A stretch of DNA of 64,000 nucleotides from Algoriphagus terrigena DSM 22685 (GCF_000429445.1 NZ_AUBW01000024.1:1-64000), one strand, 5' to 3'; shown: positions 35,661 to 44,564, counted from the first letter of the stretch. Numbers and translations: made by a program. Notes: generated by a model not told the origin, from the sequence alone.

Positions 35661-36593
35661 ATGCAATACCGGACACTTGGAAAAACCGGCCTCGAAGTCT
35701 CAATTCTTGGCTTTGGAGCGTCTCCGATGGGAAATGTATTTGACCCTGTCGACGAAAGCGAGGCAATTGCGACCGTCCGTTACGCCTTGGACCATGGTGT
35801 CAATTTCTTCGACGTCTCCCCTTTTTACGGCTTGACACTGGCAGAATCCCGATTGGGAAAAGCATTGGAAGGCAAGCGAAAAGACATCATCCTGGCAAGC
35901 AAATGCGGACGCTACGACCTGCAGGACTTCGATTTCTCCAGAAAGAAAATACTCCAAAGCATCGACGAATCCCTCGCTCGGCTAAAGACCGATTACCTCG
36001 ATCTTTTTCAGTTACATGACATCGAGTTTGTGGACAAACAAATCATCCTTGAGGAAGCAGTGCCGGCGATTCAGGAGGTGGTAGCTTCCGGCAAGGCGCG
36101 ATTTTGGGGGATCACAGGTTTGCCGGTTCGATACCTGGCTCAGATCACAAGGGAAACCAACACAGACACCGTCCTTTCCTGGGGACATTACAACTTGCTG
36201 GAGGACGAGATCAATGATGAACTCGTTCCACTCTCTGCCGAGATGGGCTTTGGCTTGATGAATGCCGCTCCGCTGATGCAGCGGATTCTTTCCGATGGAA
36301 ACCTGCCACCCTGGCATCGCTCTCCAGACGAAGTCAAGGCCTTGCAGCCTGTGTTGCTAGGGCTTTGTAAAACCTTTGGGGTAAGGCTGAGCGATGTGGC
36401 TTTGCGCTACGCGATGGATCATCCAAGGATCGCCACGACCCTTGTGGGCATGTGCGAACTCGATGTGGTCAAGCAAAACGTTGCCGCCGTCGACTTTGAA
36501 ATCCCCGTGGAATTATTGCAGAAGATCGAATCCCTCGTCGCTCCGGTCAAAAACAGGATGTGGTTTGAAGGAAAAGAGGAGAACAATATTTAG
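35661..36593 (+). CDS. Aldo/keto reductase (L-fucose/L-galactose dehydrogenase-like)
   Basis: This 310-residue TIM-barrel protein has the AKR tetrad: Asp and Tyr in FFDVSPFYGLT, Lys in LASKCGRYD and His in LFQLHDIEF. It also has the cofactor-binding late segment RIATTLVGM. The overall pattern is close to plant L-galactose dehydrogenase and bacterial L-fucose dehydrogenase, which oxidise the sugar at C1 to a lactone with NAD(P). The mutarotase and epimerase genes nearby fit a role with L-fucose-, L-rhamnose- or galactose-type sugars, but this is inference. Confidence 0.87.
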   Translation: MQYRTLGKTGLEVSILGFGASPMGNVFDPVDESEAIATVRYALDHGVNFFDVSPFYGLTLAESRLGKALEGKRKDIILASKCGRYDLQDFDFSRKKILQSIDESLARLKTDYLDLFQLHDIEFVDKQIILEEAVPAIQEVVASGKARFWGITGLPVRYLAQITRETNTDTVLSWGHYNLLEDEINDELVPLSAEMGFGLMNAAPLMQRILSDGNLPPWHRSPDEVKALQPVLLGLCKTFGVRLSDVALRYAMDHPRIATTLVGMCELDVVKQNVAAVDFEIPVELLQKIESLVAPVKNRMWFEGKEENNI

Positions 36594-36596
36594 TAG

Positions 36597-36750
36597 CAAG
36601 ATTTTAGTATCAAGTATCAAGACGCAAGTATCAAGATGCATTGGGTACTACTTGGATCTAACCAAGACATAATAAGTAGAAATAGGGCAGATTTGGGTTA
36701 GAGATCACTCCACGCTTGCCCTCGTATTTCGTAAATCGTAATTCGTAAAT
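36597..36750. repeat. Dispersed intergenic repeats between the reductase and dehydrogenase genes
   Basis: Two repeat types occur. Positions 36597-36640 hold near-copies of AGTATCAAGA(C/T)GCAAG; similar sequence recurs at 63483-63515. Positions 36725-36750 hold tandem TTCGTAAAT/TCGTAAT units that recur at 38698-38725, 62624-62652 and 62724-62740. No coding potential is seen. Confidence 0.6.
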
Positions 36751-36843
36751 AGATGAAATCGAGCATGAATCAAACGTCACAAACTGGGATGATTATCAGC
36801 CATGCGAGATTCCATGTGGCCATTGAAAATAAATTATGAACTC

Positions 36844-37869
36844 ATGAAAGCACTTTTTCTTACCGAAGTCGGAAAATCAGAAGTCCGCGAAATCGAAAAG
36901 CCATCACCGAAAGCCGGAGAAGTCCTCCTGGAAGTAGGCATGGTGGGGTTTTGCGGCGGAGACATGAATGGCTTCAAAGGCCTCTTTCCACTTCAGGAAT
37001 ACCCAAACATTCTGGGGCATGAGGTCGGAGCTACAGTCCTTGGCTATGGCACCGATGTGCCGGGCACCATCCAAATTGGCGACAAGGTCACGCTTTACCC
37101 CTACTTGGCTTGCGGTACCTGCGTGGCTTGCCGAAAAGGTCGTCCCAATGCCTGTAAAACCAACAAAACCATGGGAGTTCGTCGTCCCGGCGCCATGACC
37201 AGATACATTTGCGCGCCTTGGAAAGATCTCTTTATTTCCAAAAAACTCAACCTACGCGAATTGGCCTTGGCAGAACCCTTGACGGTAGGATTTCATGCCG
37301 TCAGCCGGGGAAGAGTCACTGCAGAAGACTGCGTCGCCGTGATCGGCTGCGGGATCGTCGGACTGGGTGCCGTCGCCTCTGCGGTCAACCGAAACGCTAC
37401 GGTAATCGCGATCGATTTGGATGACTCCAAGCTGGAAATCGCCCGCAAGATCGGCGTCGCCCATACCATCAATCCTTCCAAGGTTGACCTGCATGAAACC
37501 TTGCAAGCGCTCACCAATGGCGATGGGCCGGATGTGATCATTGAAGCCGTGGGCAGCCCGATGACTTATCGAAGTGCGGTAGAGGAAGTTGCCTTTCTCG
37601 GCAGGGTGGTGTGTATCGGCTATGCGAAGGCCGCAGTGGAGTTCAATACCTCACTTTTTGTCCAAAAGGAAATCGAAATCCTGGGATCAAGAAACTGTGT
37701 GGGAAAAGTGGATTTCCCAGAGGTAATCTCCTATCTGGAAGCCGGAAAATTCCCCGTTGAGGATGTCATTTCAAAGGTCATTTCCATCGACGAAGGGCCC
37801 GAAACTCTAAAATCCTGGTCGGAAAATCCCCAGGGCATCATCAAGATTATGATTGACTTTGACAGATAA
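36844..37869 (+). CDS. Zinc-binding alcohol dehydrogenase (sorbitol/threonine dehydrogenase-like)
   Basis: From ATG 36844 this is 341 residues. The catalytic zinc region has Cys in GFCGGDMNGFKG and His-Glu in ILGHEVGA. The structural zinc loop CGTCVACRKGRPNAC carries four Cys. A Rossmann motif (VIGCGIVGLGAVASAV, about 170) binds NAD(P). It oxidises a polyol or sugar acid. The preceding ATG at 36802 is out of pattern. It is followed 3 bp later by an epimerase gene, so the two are co-translated and probably act in one pathway. Confidence 0.9.
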   Translation: MKALFLTEVGKSEVREIEKPSPKAGEVLLEVGMVGFCGGDMNGFKGLFPLQEYPNILGHEVGATVLGYGTDVPGTIQIGDKVTLYPYLACGTCVACRKGRPNACKTNKTMGVRRPGAMTRYICAPWKDLFISKKLNLRELALAEPLTVGFHAVSRGRVTAEDCVAVIGCGIVGLGAVASAVNRNATVIAIDLDDSKLEIARKIGVAHTINPSKVDLHETLQALTNGDGPDVIIEAVGSPMTYRSAVEEVAFLGRVVCIGYAKAAVEFNTSLFVQKEIEILGSRNCVGKVDFPEVISYLEAGKFPVEDVISKVISIDEGPETLKSWSENPQGIIKIMIDFDR

Positions 37870-37872
37870 GCT

Positions 37873-38694
37873 ATGATCCGATCTGCCGTCACCATCAATT
37901 TGGTTGACACCATGAGCTCTGGGCCTTGGATCTACTGGCATGACTTAGAGGGAAGCCTGCGAAAAGCTGCTGAACTAGGCTTTGACGGGGTAGAACTCTT
38001 TACACGCTCAGGAAATGACCTGGATATCGAACACCTGCGCCAAAGGCTGGATCACTATGGGCTGTTAGTCGCAGCCGTGGGTACCGGGGCGGGAAAAGTG
38101 CTCCATGGCTTGACCCTGACTGATCCCGATCCGGAAATCCGGAAAAAGGCCATTTCCTTTATCTCAGACATGATTTCCTTTGGTGCAAAGTTTGGTGCTC
38201 CGGCGATCATCGGCTCCATGCAGGGAAGCTTTGGATTGGGTACGGGCCCAAGATTAGAGCATGGATTTCAGCACTTTTGCGAAGGGTTAGATATCTTAGG
38301 TGAACAAGCCAAAGAAGAAGGAGTGTTCCTGTTGGTCGAGCCACTGAATCGGTATGAAACTTCAGGATTCAATTACGTTTTCGCCTTTGACAACTTTCAG
38401 CCCTACCTGAAGACCAGAAACGTAAAAGTATTGGCAGATCTTTTCCACATGAATATCGAGGAGGAAAATCTGGCTCAAGCCGTTTTGGATTATGGAAAGC
38501 ACATTGGGCACGTACATTTCGCGGATTCTAATCGCCGTCCAATGGGTTTGGGTCATACTGACATGACGCCAATCGCGGAAGCGCTGAAGGAGATCGGCTA
38601 TTCAGGTTATGTCTCAGCGGAAGCGTTTCCCTACCCGAATCCGGAAGCTGCGGCGGAGCAGACGATTAGGGAGTTCCGCAAGTATTTTAGATAA
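37873..38694 (+). CDS. Sugar phosphate isomerase/epimerase (xylose isomerase-like TIM barrel)
   Basis: This 273-residue TIM barrel of the AP-endonuclease-2/xylose-isomerase superfamily has the metal ligands in order: Glu in LVEPLNRYET, Asp-x-x-His in LADLFHMNIEE, His in GHVHFAD and Glu in SAEAFPYPN. Members isomerise or epimerise ketoses, tagatose or hydroxypyruvate. It starts 3 bp after the dehydrogenase stop. With the AKR and mutarotase genes around it, a small sugar-interconversion module is likely. Confidence 0.88.
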   Translation: MIRSAVTINLVDTMSSGPWIYWHDLEGSLRKAAELGFDGVELFTRSGNDLDIEHLRQRLDHYGLLVAAVGTGAGKVLHGLTLTDPDPEIRKKAISFISDMISFGAKFGAPAIIGSMQGSFGLGTGPRLEHGFQHFCEGLDILGEQAKEEGVFLLVEPLNRYETSGFNYVFAFDNFQPYLKTRNVKVLADLFHMNIEEENLAQAVLDYGKHIGHVHFADSNRRPMGLGHTDMTPIAEALKEIGYSGYVSAEAFPYPNPEAAAEQTIREFRKYFR

Positions 38695-38697
38695 TTT

Positions 38698-38914
38698 GAT
38701 TTACGAGAAACGATTTACGAGGGGCTGAATAGAATTGAGGCTCCGGACTCTGGGGACTTTACCACCTTCCATCCTTACCATTTTCAACTTATAAAAATAT
38801 CGAACATCGAACCAGCCTGCGGCGGGCAGGTGCTGAATTTCGAACGCCGAAGTGAGGGCCAACCTTACAACTTTTGAACTTTACCACCTTACAACTGACA
38901 AAAATCTTAATTCC
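38698..38914. repeat. Dispersed intergenic repeats upstream of the mutarotase gene
   Basis: Positions 38698-38725 have the CGATTTACGAG-type repeat. Positions 38793-38813 hold an ATATCGAACATCGAAC unit, close to the complement of 62597-62618. A GCCTGC/GCGGGCAGG palindrome and two CCTTACAACT/TTACCACC-type units follow. This is a mosaic of the genome's dispersed repeats with no gene. Confidence 0.5.
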
Positions 38915-39256
38915 ATGCAACGCTTCTGCCTCACCCTTGACCTGATCGACGATCCCGAATCCATTCGCATCTATGAGCAACACCACGCTCCCGGCGCGGC
39001 TTGGCCACAGGTCACCCAGCACGACATCGACTGCGGGATTCTGAACATCGAGATCTTTCGCACCGGCAACCGGATGTTTATGATCTTGGAGACAGTGGAT
39101 GAGTTTACCTTCGAGAAAAAAGCGGAGCAGGACGGAGCCAACCCCATCATCGCCAAATGGGAGGAGCTGATGTGGGGCTTTCAGCAGCCAATTCCCTGGG
39201 CCAAACCGGGGGAGAAATGGGTGTTGATGGATCGGATTTTTAAGTCTGGATTGTGA
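38915..39256 (+). CDS. L-rhamnose/L-fucose mutarotase family protein
   Basis: From ATG 38915 this is 113 residues, the usual length. It has the RhaM/FucM-like dimeric fold, with conserved YEQHHAPGAAWPQV near the start, GNRMFMILET and the C-terminal MDRIFKSGL. It interconverts alpha and beta anomers of a 6-deoxy or hexose sugar so that downstream enzymes receive the right form. It belongs with the reductase/dehydrogenase/epimerase genes before it. A degraded copy of its 3' two thirds lies at 40031-40275. Confidence 0.88.
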   Translation: MQRFCLTLDLIDDPESIRIYEQHHAPGAAWPQVTQHDIDCGILNIEIFRTGNRMFMILETVDEFTFEKKAEQDGANPIIAKWEELMWGFQQPIPWAKPGEKWVLMDRIFKSGL

Positions 39257-39314
39257 TCTATTCCTCAGAGGTGAAATGCATTAAAATAAAATAAAACATT
39301 AATTAGTTCAAATA

Positions 39315-39345
39315 TTTGCTTTCCCCATATCGAAGGTTAATTTCG
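39315..39345 (+). promoter_or_regulatory. Bacteroidota-type promoter for the membrane protein at 39368
   Basis: TTTG at 39315-39318 and TAATTTCG at 39338-39345 are separated by 19 bp. They match the TTTG/TAnnTTTG housekeeping promoter pattern of Bacteroidota, with one mismatch in the -7 box. The start codon follows 22 bp after the -7 box. The insert therefore appears to bring its own promoter. Confidence 0.45.
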
Positions 39346-39367
39346 TTTTCAAGTTAATTCACCCAAA

Positions 39368-39997
39368 ATGAAAACAATACTCAACAAAATAGTTTTTGGA
39401 GGTTTATTTATTTTTCTTTCCTGGAAAGGATTTGACGGTCTCATCATCAACCTTTTTCACAGTGACACCAAGACCTTCGACATCTCTCAACTTGAACAAC
39501 TGAGTATGGTTAACGAAAGAAACATTGACATCATCAATGGCATTCCGTACAAAGAAGATTTCATTTATTTTCAGGAAAACCAATTCTCGGCTGTGGATAT
39601 TATATATCCTTTGATGAGTAGCAAACAAGCTGAAAAACATTATAACGATGAACCGATAAAGGTCAAAGTATTGGTTAGGCTGAATAACCAAACTCGAGAT
39701 TGTCTCACTTCTGGCGATTGTCTTCCAATCGACAGTGCCTCCGTGAATGGACTCGTAAAATCAGGCTTAGAAAATTTGAGTGAAGATGATTTCAAAGCTA
39801 TTGAAACAGATTTATTGAAACTGGACAAAAATGTTATTCTACTAGAGCCTAATGAAAAACCAATTATCTGGTATTGGAACTTGGCAATGTTTGTCGTTGG
39901 AACAATATTCGGAATTGCAATTCTAAAGTCTTTTTTTCGGCGAGCCAATAGCGTAGAAGAATATTGGATCATGGTGACTGAGAAAGACCAAAGTTGA
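39368..39997 (+). CDS. Membrane protein of unknown function, inserted gene
   Basis: This 209-residue protein has two hydrophobic segments: a weak N-terminal one (about 10-27, VFGGLFIFLSW) and a strong C-terminal one (about 168-187, LAMFVVGTIFGIAIL). About 140 polar, D/N/K-rich residues between them presumably lie outside the membrane, so both ends face the same side. There is no known family match. It is visibly more AT-rich than its neighbours. Its stop is 33 bp before a frameshifted mutarotase fragment, which suggests it arrived with that copied gene end. Confidence 0.68.
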   Translation: MKTILNKIVFGGLFIFLSWKGFDGLIINLFHSDTKTFDISQLEQLSMVNERNIDIINGIPYKEDFIYFQENQFSAVDIIYPLMSSKQAEKHYNDEPIKVKVLVRLNNQTRDCLTSGDCLPIDSASVNGLVKSGLENLSEDDFKAIETDLLKLDKNVILLEPNEKPIIWYWNLAMFVVGTIFGIAILKSFFRRANSVEEYWIMVTEKDQS

Positions 39998-40030
39998 CAA
40001 AATGATTCCACTTGGAAATTAACATTCACA

Positions 40031-40275
40031 AAGTCTCCCGCATGACATCGACTTTGTGATTCTGAATATAGAAATCTTCCTTACCGGCAACCGGATGTTT
40101 ATGATCTTGGAGACGGTCGACGAATTTACCTTTGAGAGAAAAGCCGAGCAGGACTCCGCAAACCCGGTCATTGAAAATGGGAGGAGTTGATTTGGGATTT
40201 CAGCAGCCGATTCCATGGGCTAAACCGGGGGAGAAATGGGTGCTGATGGATCGGATTTTTAAGTCGGGGTTATAG
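40031..40275 (+). pseudogene. Degraded partial copy of the mutarotase gene 3' end
   Basis: About 245 bp align with 39010-39256. The first part reads DIDFVILNIEIFLTGNRMF, very like the intact protein. At least two single-base deletions (about 40175 and 40198) break the frame; a premature TGA follows the first. After both shifts the frame resumes QQPIPWAKPGEKW and ends SGL-stop, like the intact gene. The start region is missing. Nucleotide similarity is around four fifths by eye, so it is an old or foreign copy rather than a fresh duplication. Confidence 0.85.
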
Positions 40276-40335
40276 GGATGTTCGGGATTTGCAATCCAGT
40301 ATGCTAGACCTATCATACCCGTATTTTCAACAAAA

Positions 40336-41784
40336 TTACTCAGCAGTCTTTGCCGCCAATTTCAGCTTTCTGTTCAGTACTTTGATGGGAATTTTATACC
40401 CCAGATCAATCGCAAAGCCATTGATGCTGCCAGTGCTTTCGACTGAGATCGGCGTCCCGTTGACCACGTAGTTTGCATGGATCTTCACCAAATCAGGGGA
40501 CGCAAAGTTTTTGGAAAGCTTAAAAGTCAGCAAACTGGAGTTGAAAACACTCATCTCAACCAGAACCCCGGCATTGAAAGCAAACCTGCCATGCGTGAGT
40601 TCTCTATCTGAATATGCTTCGCTGGTGTATTCAAATTCCTTTCCGTAGATAATTGCACCTCCCTTGCCAGATGAAGTAAACCAGGAATTGCTCTGATCTT
40701 TTAGCATAAAATACGTACTGAGACTGGGCCCGATTCTTAACGAGTTTCGATCATTAAGCGCGATTTGGTACTTGATAGTAAGTGGGATCACAGGCATATT
40801 GTAAGGCTCCCAGCTCATAATCACCGCTTCTATTCCCTCGAAGTCGATTTGATAGTTGGCGTTGTAGGTAAAATTCCCGAAGCCTGATTCCAGAGAAAAC
40901 CCATTCCGATAATAACCCAAAACAGTCTGAAACTGGCTGCTGGAATTGGAATACCCATAGTCGTTAGAAAGTGGATTCTCCCTACTTCTCAGGCCCCCAT
41001 ACGCCATAAAATACCAGCCATCTTCCAAGGAAAGTTCGTGCTTCAGCAATTTATTATCGTTGTAAAGCCGCTTTGGGGCTCGGCTCATCGTAGTCTTCAT
41101 ATTCACGCCATTGATCCCATATCCCAGAAAAAGCCCGACATAGGAACCTCTACTTTTGACCGACAGTACATTCTCTATGCGTTCATTGTATCGGACGGGC
41201 GCATTCATCTGATCCATCACCCAGAGCCCCTGCTGATATCTCAGACCTCCGAAAAAATAATTCCCTCTGCGGTTATAAATCTTGGTGCCGCCTTCCAGTC
41301 TTATTCCCATTCCAATATCAGACATGGATCTGACCCCAAGCGGAATCCCGTCCCATTCATTGTCACTTTCATAGATATCCAGAACCGCAGGACTTTTCAT
41401 CAAACTAAGGCTCGGCTGGAGATAGAGATTTCCCCAGGTTTTTCGCACTCCCAAAGCGATCAGCGGAATCCCCGCGGTCGAATAACCTGTAATCTGCAGC
41501 GTATCTATTTGTCTGGAGTAGGCATAAGTCCCCAGCTCTCGCTTGAAAAACTCCAGCTGGGCACTGAACTGCCAGTCGTTTTTCAGCCCCCAAAGAAAAC
41601 TGGATCCGATATGCCAACTAACCTGATTGCTTGGGGATATGTTATAGTTATTCGGGGTAACTTCATAGTTCAAAAGTGCCTTGGATGGCCCGCCATATAG
41701 CTCGATTGCAAACTTCTCCTGAGAGAAACTTCCTGATACACAGCCGAAAAATGCGAAAGCGAAAAATAGCGTTGATCTATTCAT
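40336..41784 (-). CDS. Predicted outer-membrane beta-barrel protein
   Basis: This 482-residue protein has a signal peptide (GCVSGSFSQ) and many aromatic, amphipathic strands of about 10 residues separated by loops. There is a repeated GYxRNGFSLESGFGNF-like pattern, but no plug or STN domain. The end, LNRKLKLAAKTAE, is charged, which is unusual for a barrel, so the last strand may end a little earlier. I do not recognise the family. It lies last in the leftward locus with the BASS transporter and the RraA/enolase genes, 75 bp after the transporter gene. Confidence 0.68.
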   Translation of the reverse strand: MNRSTLFFAFAFFGCVSGSFSQEKFAIELYGGPSKALLNYEVTPNNYNISPSNQVSWHIGSSFLWGLKNDWQFSAQLEFFKRELGTYAYSRQIDTLQITGYSTAGIPLIALGVRKTWGNLYLQPSLSLMKSPAVLDIYESDNEWDGIPLGVRSMSDIGMGIRLEGGTKIYNRRGNYFFGGLRYQQGLWVMDQMNAPVRYNERIENVLSVKSRGSYVGLFLGYGINGVNMKTTMSRAPKRLYNDNKLLKHELSLEDGWYFMAYGGLRSRENPLSNDYGYSNSSSQFQTVLGYYRNGFSLESGFGNFTYNANYQIDFEGIEAVIMSWEPYNMPVIPLTIKYQIALNDRNSLRIGPSLSTYFMLKDQSNSWFTSSGKGGAIIYGKEFEYTSEAYSDRELTHGRFAFNAGVLVEMSVFNSSLLTFKLSKNFASPDLVKIHANYVVNGTPISVESTGSINGFAIDLGYKIPIKVLNRKLKLAAKTAE

Positions 41785-41859
41785 AGCATGAAAATAAAAA
41801 TAAAGTCACACTATAAACTAATTAAATACTCCTTTTATTGTAGTCGTTTTTAAAAATAA

Positions 41860-42942
41860 TTATCGCTCTTTCACTTCCCTTTTATGCCAGTAAGAAGCCA
41901 AGATCGACCCTGAGATATTCATCACCGGACCAAAAACTGCCGCAGCTAAGCCTACGGTGGCGATCTTGCCCATCTCTTTGGCAATTCCCGAGGCCAATCC
42001 GGCGTTCTGCATACCGACCTCAATGGCTACGGTGCGGCAGTCCTTTTCACTCATTCTACATAGTCTGGCAAACCAATACCCGATCGAATAGCCAGAAAAG
42101 TTGTGTATCAAAACCAAGCCAATCAACAGTAATCCAATGTCCAACAAGGCATCCCGCCCAGCTGCTGTGATCACGACGATAATCAAACCAATCCCGATCA
42201 TGGACACGAGCGGCATGGCTTTGTCCAGCCAGCCAGATTTGCCTCTGAAGATCTTATTGAAGATCAGACCGGCCCCAATCGGGATGATGATCATCTTGAA
42301 GATATCCCACATCATCTTCACCAAGTCGATCTCGATATACTGTCCTGCCAGCATTTTCATCAAAAAAGGCGTCATCAGCGGCGCCAGCATCGTGGTCACC
42401 GCAGTCAGCGTGATGGAAAGCGCCAAATTGGCTTTCGCCAGATAGGTCATCACATTACTGGCCAAGCCGCTCGGAGAGCTTCCGATCAAAATCAGACCGG
42501 CGGCAATCTCAGGCGGCAAGCCACTGAGCCAAGCCAAGGTCACACCCAGCAAAGGCATGATCAGAAACTGTGCTCCTACTCCTATCAGCACGGCCTGGGG
42601 AGTCTTCACAACCCCGGCGAAGTCTCGGATACTCATCGATGTCCCCATCCCGAACATGATCACCTGGATCAGTGGAGTGATCAGATTGGTGAATTTGTAA
42701 CCGTTGTACTCTTGGAAAAACCCAGGGTAAAACATTGCCATGGTCACGGCCGCAAGGATCATCAGCGAATAGGTCAAGCCCCTGAGCGACTCATAGCCCC
42801 GACTTCCGATCCCCAGCAAGACGAAGAATAAGATCAAAAGCGGGCCTGTCCAATCGGTAAGGGAACTTGCCCACGCTCCGAGACTGAGAAGCAAAACAAA
42901 AAAAGAACTGTAGAGGAAGTAAGAATAGGTTTTTGGATTCAA
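41860..42942 (-). CDS. BASS-family (bile acid:sodium symporter-like) transporter
   Basis: This 360-residue inner-membrane protein has about ten TM helices. The family motifs IGSSPSGLASNVMTYLAKAN (the crossover region) and EVGMQNAGLASGIAKEM near the C-terminus are present. Members import organic acids such as pyruvate, pantothenate or bile acids with Na+. The location just downstream of two RraA/enolase cassettes suggests uptake of the small keto acid they could release; this is inference. A terminator lies between it and the enolase gene. Confidence 0.9.
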   Translation of the reverse strand: MNPKTYSYFLYSSFFVLLLSLGAWASSLTDWTGPLLILFFVLLGIGSRGYESLRGLTYSLMILAAVTMAMFYPGFFQEYNGYKFTNLITPLIQVIMFGMGTSMSIRDFAGVVKTPQAVLIGVGAQFLIMPLLGVTLAWLSGLPPEIAAGLILIGSSPSGLASNVMTYLAKANLALSITLTAVTTMLAPLMTPFLMKMLAGQYIEIDLVKMMWDIFKMIIIPIGAGLIFNKIFRGKSGWLDKAMPLVSMIGIGLIIVVITAAGRDALLDIGLLLIGLVLIHNFSGYSIGYWFARLCRMSEKDCRTVAIEVGMQNAGLASGIAKEMGKIATVGLAAAVFGPVMNISGSILASYWHKREVKER

Positions 42943-42976
42943 AACTGAGGTATTTTGGGTGATGTAAAATATAGAA

Positions 42977-43014
42977 AATCTCCGTCGAAAAGCATTCGCC
43001 AGCCGACGGAGATT
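42977..43014 (-). terminator. Intrinsic terminator of the enolase gene at 43024-44511
   Basis: AATCTCCGTCG (42977-42987) and its exact complement (43004-43014) form an 11-bp stem with a 16-base loop. On the minus strand a T-rich stretch follows. It is placed 10 bp after the enolase-family stop and before the BASS gene, so the transporter needs read-through or its own promoter. Confidence 0.75.
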
Positions 43015-43023
43015 AGATTGAAC

Positions 43024-44511
43024 TTAGCTGTAAGTCCGATCGTGAGAACGTTTTTCATTCCACATATCAGTCGGAGCAAAATAGCTGTTGTCAGATTTGT
43101 GTAGATGAGCTTTGACCACCTCCTCATTCAGTTCGATGCCTAAGCCCGGTGCATCCAGCGGAACCGGCGCGTAGCCTTTGTCGATCATCTTGCCTCCACC
43201 GGTCATGATGACCATGTCTTCCCACCAAGGAATATCTACCGAGTGATGCTCGAGTGCCAGGAAGTTTTGCGAAGCGGCTGCGCAATGAACATTTGCCATG
43301 AAAGAAACGGGAGTTCCTGCTTGGTGCATAGCCATCGAGATCCCCTTTTCCTCTGCATAATCCGCAATTCGCTTGGTCTCCAAAAGCCCGCCCGAAGAGG
43401 CTAAATCCGGATGGATAATATCCACCGCATGATTGTCTATCAGGTCTTTGAAGTATTGAAGCAGATAAATATCCTCACCCGTCGTAGTCGGCGTGTTCAG
43501 GGAATCGGTGATCGTCTTGTGCTGTTGCCACATCTGCCACGGCACCATATCCTCCAACCAAGCCAGACGGTATTTATCAAGCGCCTGCCCCAGCCGGATG
43601 CAATTGTTCAAATCAAAGTGTCCGTAGTGATCTGTAGATATTGGGATATCATAGCCTACCATCCCCCGCACATGATCGACAATCTTTGCCAGTTCGTCGA
43701 GACCTTTCTCTGTAATCTGAATCCCGGTGAATGGATGCGCCGTGTTTGAATAGGAATTATACCCACCAGACCATTGGCTCCTCCCTCCTAGTTTAAAAAT
43801 CTCAGGATTCACGATACACCCCGGGATATCCATGATTTCTCCAATGGAGACGTCCATCTTCAGCCAGGTATATCCCTGCTCTTCTGTTCTGAATTTGATC
43901 AACTTCAATTGTTCTTCAGGGGAATCGGCCTCGGGTGTATCGGCATAGAGCCGCACCGAATCGCGATATCGCCCTCCGAGGAGTTGCCAGGCTGGCACGT
44001 TGTAGGCTTTTCCGCAAAGATCCCACAGCGCCATTTCCACTCCGCAGACTCCTCCGGCTTGGCGGGACTGACCTCCAAACTGCTTGATGATCTTGAAGAT
44101 CTTCTCCACGTTGCATGGGTTTTCGCCTAGAATCCGGCTTTTCAGCATCAGCGCATACTTGGGATCAGCTCCATCCCGCACTTCCCCCAACCCATAAATG
44201 CCTTGGTTGGTATCAATCCTCAGAATCGCCGTCCCGCCCATTACAGCAGTGTGGGCATATCTCAGATCGGTGATCTTCAAATCAGATGGAGCGGAAGCTC
44301 TTTTTACATTCTTGGTGGTTTCGGCCATCGTGTCCTCGATCCCGAGGCCCATGAGCGCAGTCAGACTCAGCCCACCCAGCGCTGTTTTCTTCAAAAAATC
44401 CCGTCTGTTATCTTTTGTAAATGGGCTATCGATTTCCGCCTGCCGCTGCACAGCGTAAGCTCGCTCCTGCTCCTTATTCTTCTGAATCAGGTGTTGTAAT
44501 GTGTTTTTCAT
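43024..44511 (-). CDS. Enolase-superfamily dehydratase with Tat signal, copy 1
   Basis: This 495-residue protein has a twin-arginine signal (NRRDFLKKTALGGLS, RR at 36-37) after a 30-residue basic/polar N-terminus. The mandelate-racemase-type N-domain follows (about 75-190), then the barrel. K218 (WLKMD) and metal ligands D294 (STDHYGHF), E320 (WLEDM) and E346 (GEDIY), with H396 (MAMHQAG), are all in place. It probably dehydrates a sugar acid, but outside the cytoplasm. It is 53 bp downstream of an RraA gene. The exact substrate is not predictable. Confidence 0.86.
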   Translation of the reverse strand: MKNTLQHLIQKNKEQERAYAVQRQAEIDSPFTKDNRRDFLKKTALGGLSLTALMGLGIEDTMAETTKNVKRASAPSDLKITDLRYAHTAVMGGTAILRIDTNQGIYGLGEVRDGADPKYALMLKSRILGENPCNVEKIFKIIKQFGGQSRQAGGVCGVEMALWDLCGKAYNVPAWQLLGGRYRDSVRLYADTPEADSPEEQLKLIKFRTEEQGYTWLKMDVSIGEIMDIPGCIVNPEIFKLGGRSQWSGGYNSYSNTAHPFTGIQITEKGLDELAKIVDHVRGMVGYDIPISTDHYGHFDLNNCIRLGQALDKYRLAWLEDMVPWQMWQQHKTITDSLNTPTTTGEDIYLLQYFKDLIDNHAVDIIHPDLASSGGLLETKRIADYAEEKGISMAMHQAGTPVSFMANVHCAAASQNFLALEHHSVDIPWWEDMVIMTGGGKMIDKGYAPVPLDAPGLGIELNEEVVKAHLHKSDNSYFAPTDMWNEKRSHDRTYS

Positions 44512-44564
44512 TTTATAGTTGTTTTGGGTTTTGTTATGTTGAAAAAAGAGAAAGGATCAGCCTT

